Under the pieces are notes generated by a model, which worked only from the letters and a program-made list of their open reading frames with translations, was not told where the DNA came from and searched no databases. 35,266 nt of DNA. It comes from Clostridiales bacterium. Its GTDB lineage: Bacteria; Bacillota; Clostridia; Oscillospirales; Butyricicoccaceae. The translations under genes were made by a program, and so were the position numbers. This document shows positions 25,101 to 33,147 of the stretch, piece after piece. The stretch covers positions 50,418 to 85,683 of the forward strand of contig DYCA01000002.1 of the NCBI GenBank assembly GCA_019418305.1. The letters run 5' to 3'. The first letter of the stretch is position 1. Each line of letters starts with the position of its first letter.

Positions 25101-28100
25101 GCGTCTACAGGCTGACGGTTATCAATACAGCACGATTTATCTGGGCGGTCTGGTGGGGGAGAACCATGGCACGGTGCAAAGCAGCGCCGTGGAGGGGGCG
25201 TCCATCCATGCAGAAGCCTCCATGTCCCACGCTTATGCGGGCGGATTTGTAGGAGAAAACACTGCTGGCGGGCTCATCGACCGATGCTATGCTGTGGGTA
25301 AGGTGTCGGTCACTCAGGCACGGTATGGTACGGTATATGCCTGCGGCTTTGCCGGGCGCAGCAGCGCCACCCTTTCCCGCAGCTATGCCGCGGTCTATCT
25401 GCTGGCAGACGGTGAGGCGCAGCGCTACGGTTTCTGCCCGGATACCTCTAGAAACTGTGTCTACCTGAATAATGGCAACTTTACCTATCGAGAAGAGAAC
25501 TATGCCGCCTTGTATGAAGATCCCTATGCTACTCCGGTAACCTGGGAGGCTTTGACGGGGCGGGCCGAGGATAATGCCAGCGAAGAGATGACGGAGCAGA
25601 TTGCGGCGGTTGATGCTCTTGGCATGGCATGGGGCGCCTCATCCAATTGGAAGGGAGATTACCCTTATCCTGCTGTGGTCACAGTAGAGGAGGATGATGA
25701 CACGTCGCTGATTCACTACGGCGAGTGGCCGGAGCGTATGATGCTAGGCACGATGGGCGTGTATTATTGGGAAAAGCTGACCATTGGACAAAACAGCTCT
25801 TATTATATCAGCGCCATCTCTCTGACGGCAGACGAGCAGGTGATGAAAAGTGGAACGCTGTCCACCGCGCACGGGGACAGCGGTGTGGTTACCGAGTACG
25901 GGTATGGGTATTTCCTGCAAACACAGACCCAAGAGACTGGAATACCCACTACACTGACCAGCAGCGGCATTGGATATAACACGCAGAAATGCGGAAATAC
26001 AACTAACGATGTGAATTTCTCCACAGCAACTGCCGCAGAAAACAAAGCTGCCAACGATGCTTTAGCGGCACTGATGGGCGGGAAATATATCTTCCACAGC
26101 TATAACACCTGGCGGGCAGATGAAAATGAAGGCCTGTTTGTAATTCAGTCGGGCGAGGCTCTGGGAGACCAGCCCCCCCATGGGACATGGAGGCTGGAGC
26201 AAGGAGCATACGCTCTGACGGTCCAGATCAACCCCTTCTTTGCTGATGCCATGTCCTGCCAGACCGGAAGTCAAGGTGCTACTGCCCCCACAGATCTGCC
26301 GGGCACGGAAAAGAACCCCTATGAAGTGCGTTCCATTGATCAGCTGCAGTTTATTAACTGGAACAGCAATGCGAGAAATACGGTTCGCCGCATGGATACA
26401 GGAAATATGGAAAAGTTTCCGTACTTATGCTATGGCACTGGCGGCAATCTGACCATCCGAAGCTTTTGCTGGGAGCAGACTCACGATCTGAAGGGGACAA
26501 AGGGAAAAACCTATACCCCCATTGCAGCGGTCTATGACCAAACCAGCGATTCTCAAGGGGTTCTGTTTGGATGGTTTGGCGGCACCTACAACGGCAACGA
26601 CTATCTCATTGCCGACGTGAACATTGCGCCCCATTCGGACCAGCTCATCGATGCGACCTCCTGCGTGGGGCTGTTTGGGGCAGTCTATAACGGCACACTG
26701 AAAAACATTGTCCTCTACTCTGCTGACGGCACAGCCACGGTAGCGGGAACCAACTGCGGCATGAGCCGCTGGTTCTCCATCGGCGCATTGGCCGGCGTGG
26801 CAGGCTCGTCTACGGGCAGCTCGGTGGTTAACTGCACCGTCGCGGGCTACACCATCAAGGACACCCACCAATCTACCTCCGCAGGCGGCTGGGGCGGCAC
26901 CGGACTTGGCGGGCTGATCGGCGTGTCTGACATGAGTCTGGAGGGCTGCACTGCCGTCACAGACATTGTGCTGGATTCTGTCAACAACGACCATGTCCGT
27001 ATGGGCGGACTGGTGGGCAGCTGTCAGGGCAGTATCAACAGCTGCTACGCTGGAGGCAGCCTTGCAGTGCAGGAGAGTTCCTCCACGCCAAACAACAGAG
27101 GTATTTACATTGGCGGCATTGTCGGTGGCATTTATATGAAGCCTTTGAAAGTAGGCGGCGGCAATGCCACGGTGGGTCAGTCGGGCCAGCAACTGCAAAA
27201 CACCTTAAAGAATTGCTATACCTATGTAGAGCTTCCTTCTGCTGGCAGCAATCGCTTTATCAAAGGGCTATATGCTATAGGAGGCAGCGGAGAGCTGAAT
27301 GTACAAGGAACGAGTGATGGCAACGCTGACCACGGCTGGACCAACTACAATAATAACTACTACCTAAACTCTGTAGTGCTGAAAAATAATAACGGAATGC
27401 TCCCCAACCGGCATCCCACTCAATATCACACGATGAAAACAGATAATGGGCACGTCAATGGCATGAGTTACCGTGATATGGCGGATACAAAAACGGAAGC
27501 CGGCCTTTTGAAAAAGTTAAACGCAAATGGGGCGGGATTCTCCACCGTCACCACCGCATCTTCCAGTGGAGCGCCCCTCTCAGGGCGGTACAGCTTTGGC
27601 AGCGATCCCAGCCTGCTGGGTCAGGATTATCCATTTCCTACTATTCTGACCCAGTCCAGCAATCTGGTGGTCAGTGGGAAAGCCAATGTCCACTATGGCG
27701 ATTGGCCGCTGGCAGGCATCCGACGCGAACAAGGCGCGCTGCCGGTGAATCTGGACCTGTTTGCTGATTATAAGGCTGCGGATAAAGGCGCGGTGCATAC
27801 CGAGACCCTCTCTCTGGAGGGCGCATCCTCGGGCGGAGTCTGGGGTCTTTACCTGCAGGATGACAATACGGACATCGCTGAAGCATACCTTACTCCCAAC
27901 GAAGATGGAACGCAGACCTTGTCCATTATTGCGCTGAAAGCGGGCAGTACTGTGGTCACGGTAACCTATACTTCAGGCAGCAGCGAATACACATTGGACA
28001 TTGAAGTCAATGTGACGGCGGAACTGCGTCTGGCAGCCACAGCCGCCTCGCCCTTACTGGTTTTCACCAATGAGACGGTGCAGTCCGCGCTCGAGCTGCG

Positions 28101-28746
28101 GGATCGCAACAATAAGGCGTTGTCAACAGATATCTCTATGACACTTAGAAACATCACAGTGGAAATGGACCCCGACTACTTTTCAGCAGCCGTTATTGAT
28201 CAGAAAAACGGCCTGTCTCTCACCGCAGACAGCGGCACGAAAGACGGCAGCACCCAGATAACGGTGGGGTACGACTTTACTTATCAGGGTAACGACTATC
28301 ATGCTACCAGCTCTATTGCACTGAGCATCGTCACCCCGGAAATTACTTTGAAACCTCTGATTTTTACCTTTGCGGCTGGAAGCCAAGAACAATCGCAGTC
28401 TCAGAATTATACAGCTAACGGAGAAGGTGAATTTGCCGTTTCAGTAGATGAGAAACTGTTGAAAATCTCCGGCCTGACCATTGCCGACTTTGAGGAGGTG
28501 CTTCAGGAATATAAAGATATTCTTTTGGTGGAGTGGGCTAAGGATGCACAAGGACAGGCGCAATCCGGAACATTGTCCATCTCGGCTTATCCCCAGACGA
28601 TCTATCCGGCCTATGCCTCGGTGCGAGTCCAGTTCCAGTATGAGTATGCGGGCAGCAGACACATTGTGTGGAAAGATCTAACGGTGCAGATCAAAAACGA
28701 GACTACAGAAGAAGGCGCGCAGGGCACAGAGGAGGTTCAGACATGA
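22105..28746 (+). CDS. Giant prepilin-type protein carrying a three-module GLUG adhesin
   Basis: 2213 residues from the ATG at 22105 (AGGAGG 7 nt upstream; an in-frame ATG at 22021 has none). The leader MNLGKKYNQHG ends in Gly11 and is followed by FTIQE, the prepilin-peptidase site with Glu at +5, then a ~25-residue hydrophobic helix: a class III signal for pilus insertion. Three long GLUG-type beta-helix modules follow. Module 1 is about residues 370-575 (GPVGGLVGRGSGLNIDRSYAA), module 2 about 900-1102 (IYLGGLVGENHGTVQSSAVEG), module 3 about 1490-1677 (VRMGGLVGSCQGSINSCYAGG). Each begins with a 'YxGNxxxI...VGLFG' entry and is followed downstream by a W/Y-G-[DE]-W motif (about 676, 1203, 1863). 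Ig-like domains occupy ~1880-2200. Normal pilins have 120-250 residues. It heads the pilus operon and overlaps the next gene by ATGA. Likely a minor, tip-located adhesive pilin. Confidence 0.9.
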   Translation: MNLGKKYNQHGFTIQEMLLVILISLVLLSLSVVGIVSYMRSLRLTQLDNSAKEIFLAAQNRAILLRSSQQLDGYVIEGENAIENVEVIPNSDGGIQITVYYIHCDSSNMAQLLPNGTIDPTLWDGDFWITYEPESGSVIDVFFCDQDLEVGDSFPDFYKEWRAASKADRMDRKPMVGYYGGESAESGTTISLRTPVINIYNEDTLQVEVTYWVPRTLHTMGEASNIKLDVTLTYQDCPAQLSQTEAEDYMDTEGISYFTYTYTWTLDSLEENERQFHEISFEGASGLTYGDDFTVSAEVTYAGDALKVNGARKSASDNSLFAKDSNEDTAYIACLRHLQNLDVVWSEVSDEKTKAVQKNDIQGVEDYKFRPIENTALSSYDGEGFSIYDLNIGGTGASIGMFGNFAGRAETRKTLQNIRLVNTKVTAGSGSAGALVGNGSYLTIDNCQSYWENPSEEATNLRDVLGDSTEGLKYQITGSGPAGGLAGTLLNSAIIDSSAASLVKSTGPVGGLVGRGSGLNIDRSYAASYLAGPAAAGLVGDLTGSANIYGSYAVGFIDSGKTAAQAAGLCLGSSTATVTSCYSAMLFTATETVTNYPLCKAGTYSLTHFLDSDHFSFQGGSGLGVSYSALIDSTQWNVLFGKGVFTSKSIVQSHPYNLQTTLSLTTFTYPGLRDIDHWGDWGAQFQDGSLVYYEIYQGAESNTYGFNGGGLSHLSDDKTVVEDGYAVAYKSTNAISGIGATLKVTYQTAAGSSTEAFSYGGEGENPIYEITGVSDTTGKTENYYLLPLPNQVVNNDYAADNFYQKIIIQDIPDTAGAAAKQKGYYYSPHFANTVLSTGEVKEEELPTKARLLQIEVRTPRHLYHLSQFRNYYSSSNQYRFLQQLDLNYDTYTGYGLFTGSWSQAPIGLDAAKPFRCIYYGNYHSIVGVIPAVQDEKGNAYQHVGLFGYTTGVLHDIVYQMKEGDILAVTQSGSSSKPLYVGALAGYNGGTVNNCAVFGVRLQADGYQYSTIYLGGLVGENHGTVQSSAVEGASIHAEASMSHAYAGGFVGENTAGGLIDRCYAVGKVSVTQARYGTVYACGFAGRSSATLSRSYAAVYLLADGEAQRYGFCPDTSRNCVYLNNGNFTYREENYAALYEDPYATPVTWEALTGRAEDNASEEMTEQIAAVDALGMAWGASSNWKGDYPYPAVVTVEEDDDTSLIHYGEWPERMMLGTMGVYYWEKLTIGQNSSYYISAISLTADEQVMKSGTLSTAHGDSGVVTEYGYGYFLQTQTQETGIPTTLTSSGIGYNTQKCGNTTNDVNFSTATAAENKAANDALAALMGGKYIFHSYNTWRADENEGLFVIQSGEALGDQPPHGTWRLEQGAYALTVQINPFFADAMSCQTGSQGATAPTDLPGTEKNPYEVRSIDQLQFINWNSNARNTVRRMDTGNMEKFPYLCYGTGGNLTIRSFCWEQTHDLKGTKGKTYTPIAAVYDQTSDSQGVLFGWFGGTYNGNDYLIADVNIAPHSDQLIDATSCVGLFGAVYNGTLKNIVLYSADGTATVAGTNCGMSRWFSIGALAGVAGSSTGSSVVNCTVAGYTIKDTHQSTSAGGWGGTGLGGLIGVSDMSLEGCTAVTDIVLDSVNNDHVRMGGLVGSCQGSINSCYAGGSLAVQESSSTPNNRGIYIGGIVGGIYMKPLKVGGGNATVGQSGQQLQNTLKNCYTYVELPSAGSNRFIKGLYAIGGSGELNVQGTSDGNADHGWTNYNNNYYLNSVVLKNNNGMLPNRHPTQYHTMKTDNGHVNGMSYRDMADTKTEAGLLKKLNANGAGFSTVTTASSSGAPLSGRYSFGSDPSLLGQDYPFPTILTQSSNLVVSGKANVHYGDWPLAGIRREQGALPVNLDLFADYKAADKGAVHTETLSLEGASSGGVWGLYLQDDNTDIAEAYLTPNEDGTQTLSIIALKAGSTVVTVTYTSGSSEYTLDIEVNVTAELRLAATAASPLLVFTNETVQSALELRDRNNKALSTDISMTLRNITVEMDPDYFSAAVIDQKNGLSLTADSGTKDGSTQITVGYDFTYQGNDYHATSSIALSIVTPEITLKPLIFTFAAGSQEQSQSQNYTANGEGEFAVSVDEKLLKISGLTIADFEEVLQEYKDILLVEWAKDAQGQAQSGTLSISAYPQTIYPAYASVRVQFQYEYAGSRHIVWKDLTVQIKNETTEEGAQGTEEVQT

Positions 28747-29498
28747 TACGCGCTACATTCCGTAAATTGCGCAGTCCGCGGGGAGCCTCCATGCTGCTAG
28801 CGTTACTGTTCCTGCTGATCTGTTCCATGGTCACCGCTTCCATTCTTATGGCAGCGGTGGCCAACGCCGGTAAACACCGCAGCAATCTGGAGGAGCACCA
28901 GATCTATCTTGCTCTCTCCAGTGCAGTCAGCACGCTGTGTGATGAATTAAATGCATCGCAGTATCAGGGACGGTATCGTTATTGGGAAACAATACAAACT
29001 ACCACCGATCCGGTTACCGGAACGGAAACTACTGTGACTTTGCGCCATTTTGAGCAGATGGAGGGAACGTACACCCATATCAGTCCTGACACAGGAGAGG
29101 GATATATGAAGGCTGTGCTTTTAAAGGATTTCGACGGCCTCTTTGCGCAGGAGATTGACGGGAAACTGAATTCAACTGATTTTGACCCTTTTAATCTCAA
29201 ACCTCAAAATACACAGATGAAACACATCTTTACGCTCATACCCGATACCGGCACCGCGCTGGATGAGACGCCGGTGCACATTACCTTAGAGATAAAAGAC
29301 TCTTATGCTATCTATATTACCGCATACTTGGATGGGCTGGATACCTATAAGGTGGAGGCTGAGCTGACCCCAAAGGAAAGTAAGCCCACCGTTTTCACAT
29401 CGCCTGCAATCGGCACTCACTCTACGGAGGCGATGAAATGGACGTTGGGCTGGATCACAATTCTGGGCGAAGAGGAAGGGGAGACAGCAGGAACATGA
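28743..29498 (+). CDS. PilX/GspK-like minor pilin-type membrane protein
   Basis: 251 residues from the ATG that overlaps the giant prepilin stop. The N-terminus is basic (MIRATFRKLRSPRG) followed by a 24-residue hydrophobic helix (ASMLLALLFLLICSMVTASILMA), the layout of PilX/GspK N-termini. The Gly14 junction resembles a prepilin site, but +5 is Leu instead of Glu; GspK-type pseudopilins are known to lack this Glu, consistent with a tip position. The rest is a ~210-residue extracellular domain I do not recognise. A possible longer reading from 28668 lies inside the upstream gene and has no support. Confidence 0.75.
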   Translation: MIRATFRKLRSPRGASMLLALLFLLICSMVTASILMAAVANAGKHRSNLEEHQIYLALSSAVSTLCDELNASQYQGRYRYWETIQTTTDPVTGTETTVTLRHFEQMEGTYTHISPDTGEGYMKAVLLKDFDGLFAQEIDGKLNSTDFDPFNLKPQNTQMKHIFTLIPDTGTALDETPVHITLEIKDSYAIYITAYLDGLDTYKVEAELTPKESKPTVFTSPAIGTHSTEAMKWTLGWITILGEEEGETAGT

Positions 29499-29818
29499 CA
29501 GCACTGAAAACAAAACTCCGCAGCCAGCGGGGGGAGACCTTGGTAGAGGTGCTTGCCTCCATTCTCATCGCCTCCTTGTCGGTGGCGATGCTGATAGGGG
29601 GTGTGGCAGTTTCTGCTAATCTGGGCCGACAGGCAGATACGACAGACAAGTATTTTTATCAAACCCTGACGGCAGCGGAAAAACGTCAAACCCCTGTGAC
29701 GGATGGGTTCGCTCAACTGACGGAAGGCGGCACATCTATTGAAATTCCCGTTCAGATATACGGAGACGAGGGGCTATACTCCTATGCTCGGGTGGCTGCC
29801 GGAGGTGCCGGCCCATGA
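29495..29818 (+). CDS. Minor prepilin (PilV/GspI-like)
   Basis: 107-residue prepilin. The leader ends in Gly13, followed by ETLVEVLASILIASLSVAML: mature Glu at +5 and a hydrophobic helix, so it is a prepilin peptidase substrate. ATG overlaps the upstream stop. The exposed domain is short (about 70 residues). The position between the PilX-like and PilW-like genes matches minor pilin clusters, where such proteins prime assembly and cap the pilus tip. Confidence 0.82.
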   Translation: MTALKTKLRSQRGETLVEVLASILIASLSVAMLIGGVAVSANLGRQADTTDKYFYQTLTAAEKRQTPVTDGFAQLTEGGTSIEIPVQIYGDEGLYSYARVAAGGAGP

Positions 29819-30333
29819 AGCGCCTGCGTCGAAAACTGAAAAACAGCCGGGGGCTGACGTTGGTGGAGATGGTTGTGGCGGTGGGGGTGCTGGCTTTGTT
29901 GGGGCTGATGCTCCACACCGGCCTGTTCATGGCGCAGGATAGCTACAACAAAATGACGGGCGAAGCGGAAAGCCAGCTGCTTTTGTCCACCCTCACCGAT
30001 CTGCTGTCCAATGAGCTGCGCTATGCCCGGGATGTGGTAACTGGTGAGGGGGGAACTCTCCAGCGCTATACCAGCGTCAATTACGGCCGCAACACTACCT
30101 TGTCCCTCAATGAGAACGCGCAGCTCGAGGCCAACAGCCGCCAGATGCTCTCCGGCGGAGCATACGGCAACGGAGCCTATCGGATTGAGACGTGGAGCAT
30201 CGTCTATGATGCAGCGGCCGAACTGTTCACGGTTCAATTAAAAGTGACTGGGCGCGATTCTATTTCCAATGAAGCCGAATTTTCCGTCCGCTGCCTCAAC
30301 GGCGCTGCGGGCGAAGAGGGAGGAAGCACATGA
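29815..30333 (+). CDS. Minor prepilin (PilW/GspJ-like)
   Basis: 172 residues; leader MKRLRRKLKNSRG, then LTLVEMVVAVGVLALLGLML with Glu at +5. The remaining domain is beta-rich with no cysteine pair of the usual pilin type. Good GGAGG 9 nt upstream of an ATG that overlaps the preceding stop. As in other pilus operons it lies directly before the assembly ATPase gene. Family placement rests on position and size as much as on sequence. Confidence 0.82.
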   Translation: MKRLRRKLKNSRGLTLVEMVVAVGVLALLGLMLHTGLFMAQDSYNKMTGEAESQLLLSTLTDLLSNELRYARDVVTGEGGTLQRYTSVNYGRNTTLSLNENAQLEANSRQMLSGGAYGNGAYRIETWSIVYDAAAELFTVQLKVTGRDSISNEAEFSVRCLNGAAGEEGGST

Positions 30334-32036
30334 AATATACACGACTGGGCGACCTGCTGGTGGGCAACGGCACCATTACCCAAGAACAACTACAAGAAGC
30401 CCTCAAACTGCAAAAAGAAAACGGCAAACGCCTGGGCGATATTCTGCGGGATAACCACGTTATTACGGAAAACCAAGTGATCGAGGCGCTGATGACCCAG
30501 TTGGGGCTGGAATTTATCGACCTCAATGCCTGTACTATCTCATCGGAAATGGCGCAGTTGGTGCCTAAGAGCATCGCCAAAAAGCACTGTGTGGTTCCAG
30601 TACGGGCCACTCGCACCGAGTTGTATCTGGGCATGTCAGATCCGCTGAACTTTACTGCCATTGAAGAGGTGGCGGCGGCTACCCGCCGTCAGGTCATTCC
30701 TATGATTGCCACGGAATCCGCCTTGGAGCGGGCAGTGCAGAATCTGTACAGCAATCAGGGCACTATGAAGGCTATTGAGGATATGCGTCGGGATCTGGAC
30801 TCCGGCCAGTACGGCGCGGCGATCCATATCGGTGAGGAGATGCAGCTGGCTGCCGATGAGGGCGACGAGAACGCTGCCCCTACCATCCGTCTGGTCAACT
30901 CCATTATCCATCGGGCTTACACGGAAAATGCCAGCGACATACACTTGGAGCCAACCGGGGAAAAGCTGCAGATTCGCATGCGCATTGACGGTGCGCTGCG
31001 TAATATCATTACCGTTCCCCGGGAATTGCAGATGTCGGTCATCTCCCGCATTAAAATCATGGCACAGATGGACATTGCGCAGAAAAACATCCCGCAGGAC
31101 GGGCGCATTAACATGATAGTGCAGCAGGAGACGCTGGATTTGCGTGTGTCCACACTGCCCACTATCCATGGGGAGAAGATCGTGATCCGCTTACTGCGCA
31201 AGGACGCCCGGATGGTGACTATCGACGGTATCGGCCTGCAGGGGGAGAACCGGCGCAAGTTTATGGAGCTGCTTTCCGGCAGCACCGAGGGCGTGCTGCT
31301 GGTGGTAGGGCCCACCGGTTCCGGTAAAACCTCTACTCTCTACACCATGATTGACCAGAAGAAGGGAGAGGAAGTGAACCTCATCTCCTTGGAGGATCCG
31401 GTGGAGTACCACATGGAAGGGGTCTGCCAAGTGCAGATCAACGAGCGCACCGACCTGACCTTTGCAAATGCTTTGCGGGCGGTGCTGCGACAAGACCCGG
31501 ATATTATCGCTGTGGGCGAGATTCGGGACGGTGAGACAGCAGAGATTGCCATGCGTGCAGCCATGACCGGCCATTTGGTGCTTACCACGATCCACACCAA
31601 CGATGCCCTGTCCTCCATTGACCGATTGCTGGACATCGGGGTGGAGCCCTACCTCATCGCCGGCGCGGTGCGGGGCATCATTTCGCAGCGGCTGGTGCGC
31701 AAGATCTGCCCTCGGTGCCGACAAAGTTATCCCCCTACACCGGAGGAGACTGCCTTGCTGCAGCTGCCCTGGAGCGAGGAACTGAAATTTTACCGAGGTG
31801 TGGGCTGTTCAGACTGTTTCCAGACCGGCTATCGGGGGCGGACGGCGGTGTTTGAGATCATGCCGGTTACCCCGGAAATCCGTCGGGCCATCCATCGGCA
31901 GGATATCAAGGAGCTGCAGGAGGCCGTGCGCAAGTCTACCTTTCAGCCCCTTCTGGTCAACTGTGCCCAGCTGGTGACCCAAGGGGTCACCACTACAGAG
32001 GAAATTTTCAGGATCGTAGGGAGACAAGTGGAATGA
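30330..32036 (+). CDS. pilB: Type IV pilus assembly ATPase PilB
   Basis: Hexameric cytoplasmic motor that drives pilus extension. 568 residues, the usual PilB/GspE length: an N-terminal MshEN-type domain (LGDLLVGNGTITQEQLQEAL, ITENQVIEALMTQLGL), an N2 domain (ASDIHLEP, RMRIDG), Walker A GPTGSGKTST (327-336), the Asp box (LISLEDPVEYHMEG), Walker B IIAVGEIRD, the His box (TGHLVLTTIHTNDA) and the PilB/GspE Cys zinc site CPRCRQ ... GCSDC. The MshEN fold binds c-di-GMP in several PilB homologues, making it a possible target of the cyclase at 10049. ATG overlaps the upstream stop and it overlaps pilT. Confidence 0.96.
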   Translation: MKYTRLGDLLVGNGTITQEQLQEALKLQKENGKRLGDILRDNHVITENQVIEALMTQLGLEFIDLNACTISSEMAQLVPKSIAKKHCVVPVRATRTELYLGMSDPLNFTAIEEVAAATRRQVIPMIATESALERAVQNLYSNQGTMKAIEDMRRDLDSGQYGAAIHIGEEMQLAADEGDENAAPTIRLVNSIIHRAYTENASDIHLEPTGEKLQIRMRIDGALRNIITVPRELQMSVISRIKIMAQMDIAQKNIPQDGRINMIVQQETLDLRVSTLPTIHGEKIVIRLLRKDARMVTIDGIGLQGENRRKFMELLSGSTEGVLLVVGPTGSGKTSTLYTMIDQKKGEEVNLISLEDPVEYHMEGVCQVQINERTDLTFANALRAVLRQDPDIIAVGEIRDGETAEIAMRAAMTGHLVLTTIHTNDALSSIDRLLDIGVEPYLIAGAVRGIISQRLVRKICPRCRQSYPPTPEETALLQLPWSEELKFYRGVGCSDCFQTGYRGRTAVFEIMPVTPEIRRAIHRQDIKELQEAVRKSTFQPLLVNCAQLVTQGVTTTEEIFRIVGRQVE

Positions 32037-33133
32037 ACATCAAGGAATACATTGAAAAAGCTAAGGGCGACCGGGCCTCCGACCTGCATCTGGTCTGCGC
32101 CCTGCCTCCCAAATATCGGGTGGACGGGGTGATACAGGATCTGGAGTCCACCCCTCTTACCGCCCAGCAGTGCGTGGAGATGGCCCGGGAGCTGGCAGGG
32201 GAGAACTTTGAACAGTTGGAGACAGTGGGTGAGCTGGATCTGGCCCTTACCATTGCCGGAGTGCGCTGCCGTGTGAACCTGTTTCGCCAGCAGGGCTTCT
32301 ACTCCGCCGCCATCCGGCTGCTGAACGACCATATTCCCCAGATGGAGGAGCTGGGCTTGCCCGAGGTCGTGAAGGAGTTTGCCTGCTATAATCAGGGGCT
32401 GGTGCTCATCACGGGCGAGACCGGTTCGGGTAAATCCACCACGCTGGCTGCGCTGCTCAATCAGATCAACCGCACCCAGCGGCTGCACATTCTCACGCTG
32501 GAGGACCCGGTGGAGTACATCTACACCCCTGACCAGTGCCTCATCAATCAGCGGGAAATCGGCCGGGACACCATGAGCTTTGCCGCCGGTCTGCGAGCTG
32601 CTCTGCGTGAGGACCCGGATGTAATTCTGGTCGGCGAAATGCGTGATCTGGACACCATCCAGACCGCCCTTACCGCTGCCGAGACGGGCCATCTGGTTTT
32701 CGGTACAGTCCACACCAACTCGGCCGCCGACTCCATCGACCGTATCGTGGATGTATTCCCGGCTGAGCGTCAGCAGCAGATCCGCTTGCAGTTGTCCATG
32801 ACCCTGAAGGCGGTGCTGTCTCAGCAGCTGTTGCCCCGTAACGGCAAGCCGGGCCGGGTGCTGGCCTGCGAGGTGATGAAGACCGACGATGCCATCCGCA
32901 ACCTCATTCGAGAGGGGAAGACGCCTCAGATCCAGAACTCCATCCAGACCAGCGGCTCCATCGGCAACATTCTCATGGACCGATCTCTGCAAAACTTGTA
33001 TCGCAGCGGGGTAATCTCCTTAGAAACCATGGAGGGCGCGCTGCGGGGCGGTTTAGCTCAGATGGCGGCCTCTCCCATGGGCGGGCCGATGAGTTCCAGC
33101 TTGGGGGGACGTCCCCGGGGCTTTGGGCGGTGA
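32033..33133 (+). CDS. pilT: Type IV pilus retraction ATPase PilT
   Basis: Hexameric ATPase that depolymerises pili, giving retraction and twitching. 366 residues: N-terminal ASDLHL strand, RVDG, Walker A GETGSGKST (128-136), TLEDPVEYIY, Walker B VILVGEMRD, TGHLVFGTVHTNSA and the PilT-specific C-terminal AIRNLIREGKTPQIQNSIQT motif. It lacks the PilB zinc Cys. It ends in a Gly/Met/Ser-rich tail of about 25 residues that is not part of the core. Overlaps pilB by ATGA; 14 nt to pilC. Its presence predicts a retractable pilus. Confidence 0.95.
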   Translation: MNIKEYIEKAKGDRASDLHLVCALPPKYRVDGVIQDLESTPLTAQQCVEMARELAGENFEQLETVGELDLALTIAGVRCRVNLFRQQGFYSAAIRLLNDHIPQMEELGLPEVVKEFACYNQGLVLITGETGSGKSTTLAALLNQINRTQRLHILTLEDPVEYIYTPDQCLINQREIGRDTMSFAAGLRAALREDPDVILVGEMRDLDTIQTALTAAETGHLVFGTVHTNSAADSIDRIVDVFPAERQQQIRLQLSMTLKAVLSQQLLPRNGKPGRVLACEVMKTDDAIRNLIREGKTPQIQNSIQTSGSIGNILMDRSLQNLYRSGVISLETMEGALRGGLAQMAASPMGGPMSSSLGGRPRGFGR

Positions 33134-33147
33134 AGGAGGGATAGACC

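Noticed and set aside
31943..32992. Long minus-strand open frames opposite pilB and pilT
   Set aside because: They mirror codon bias of the conserved pil genes and encode no recognisable protein.
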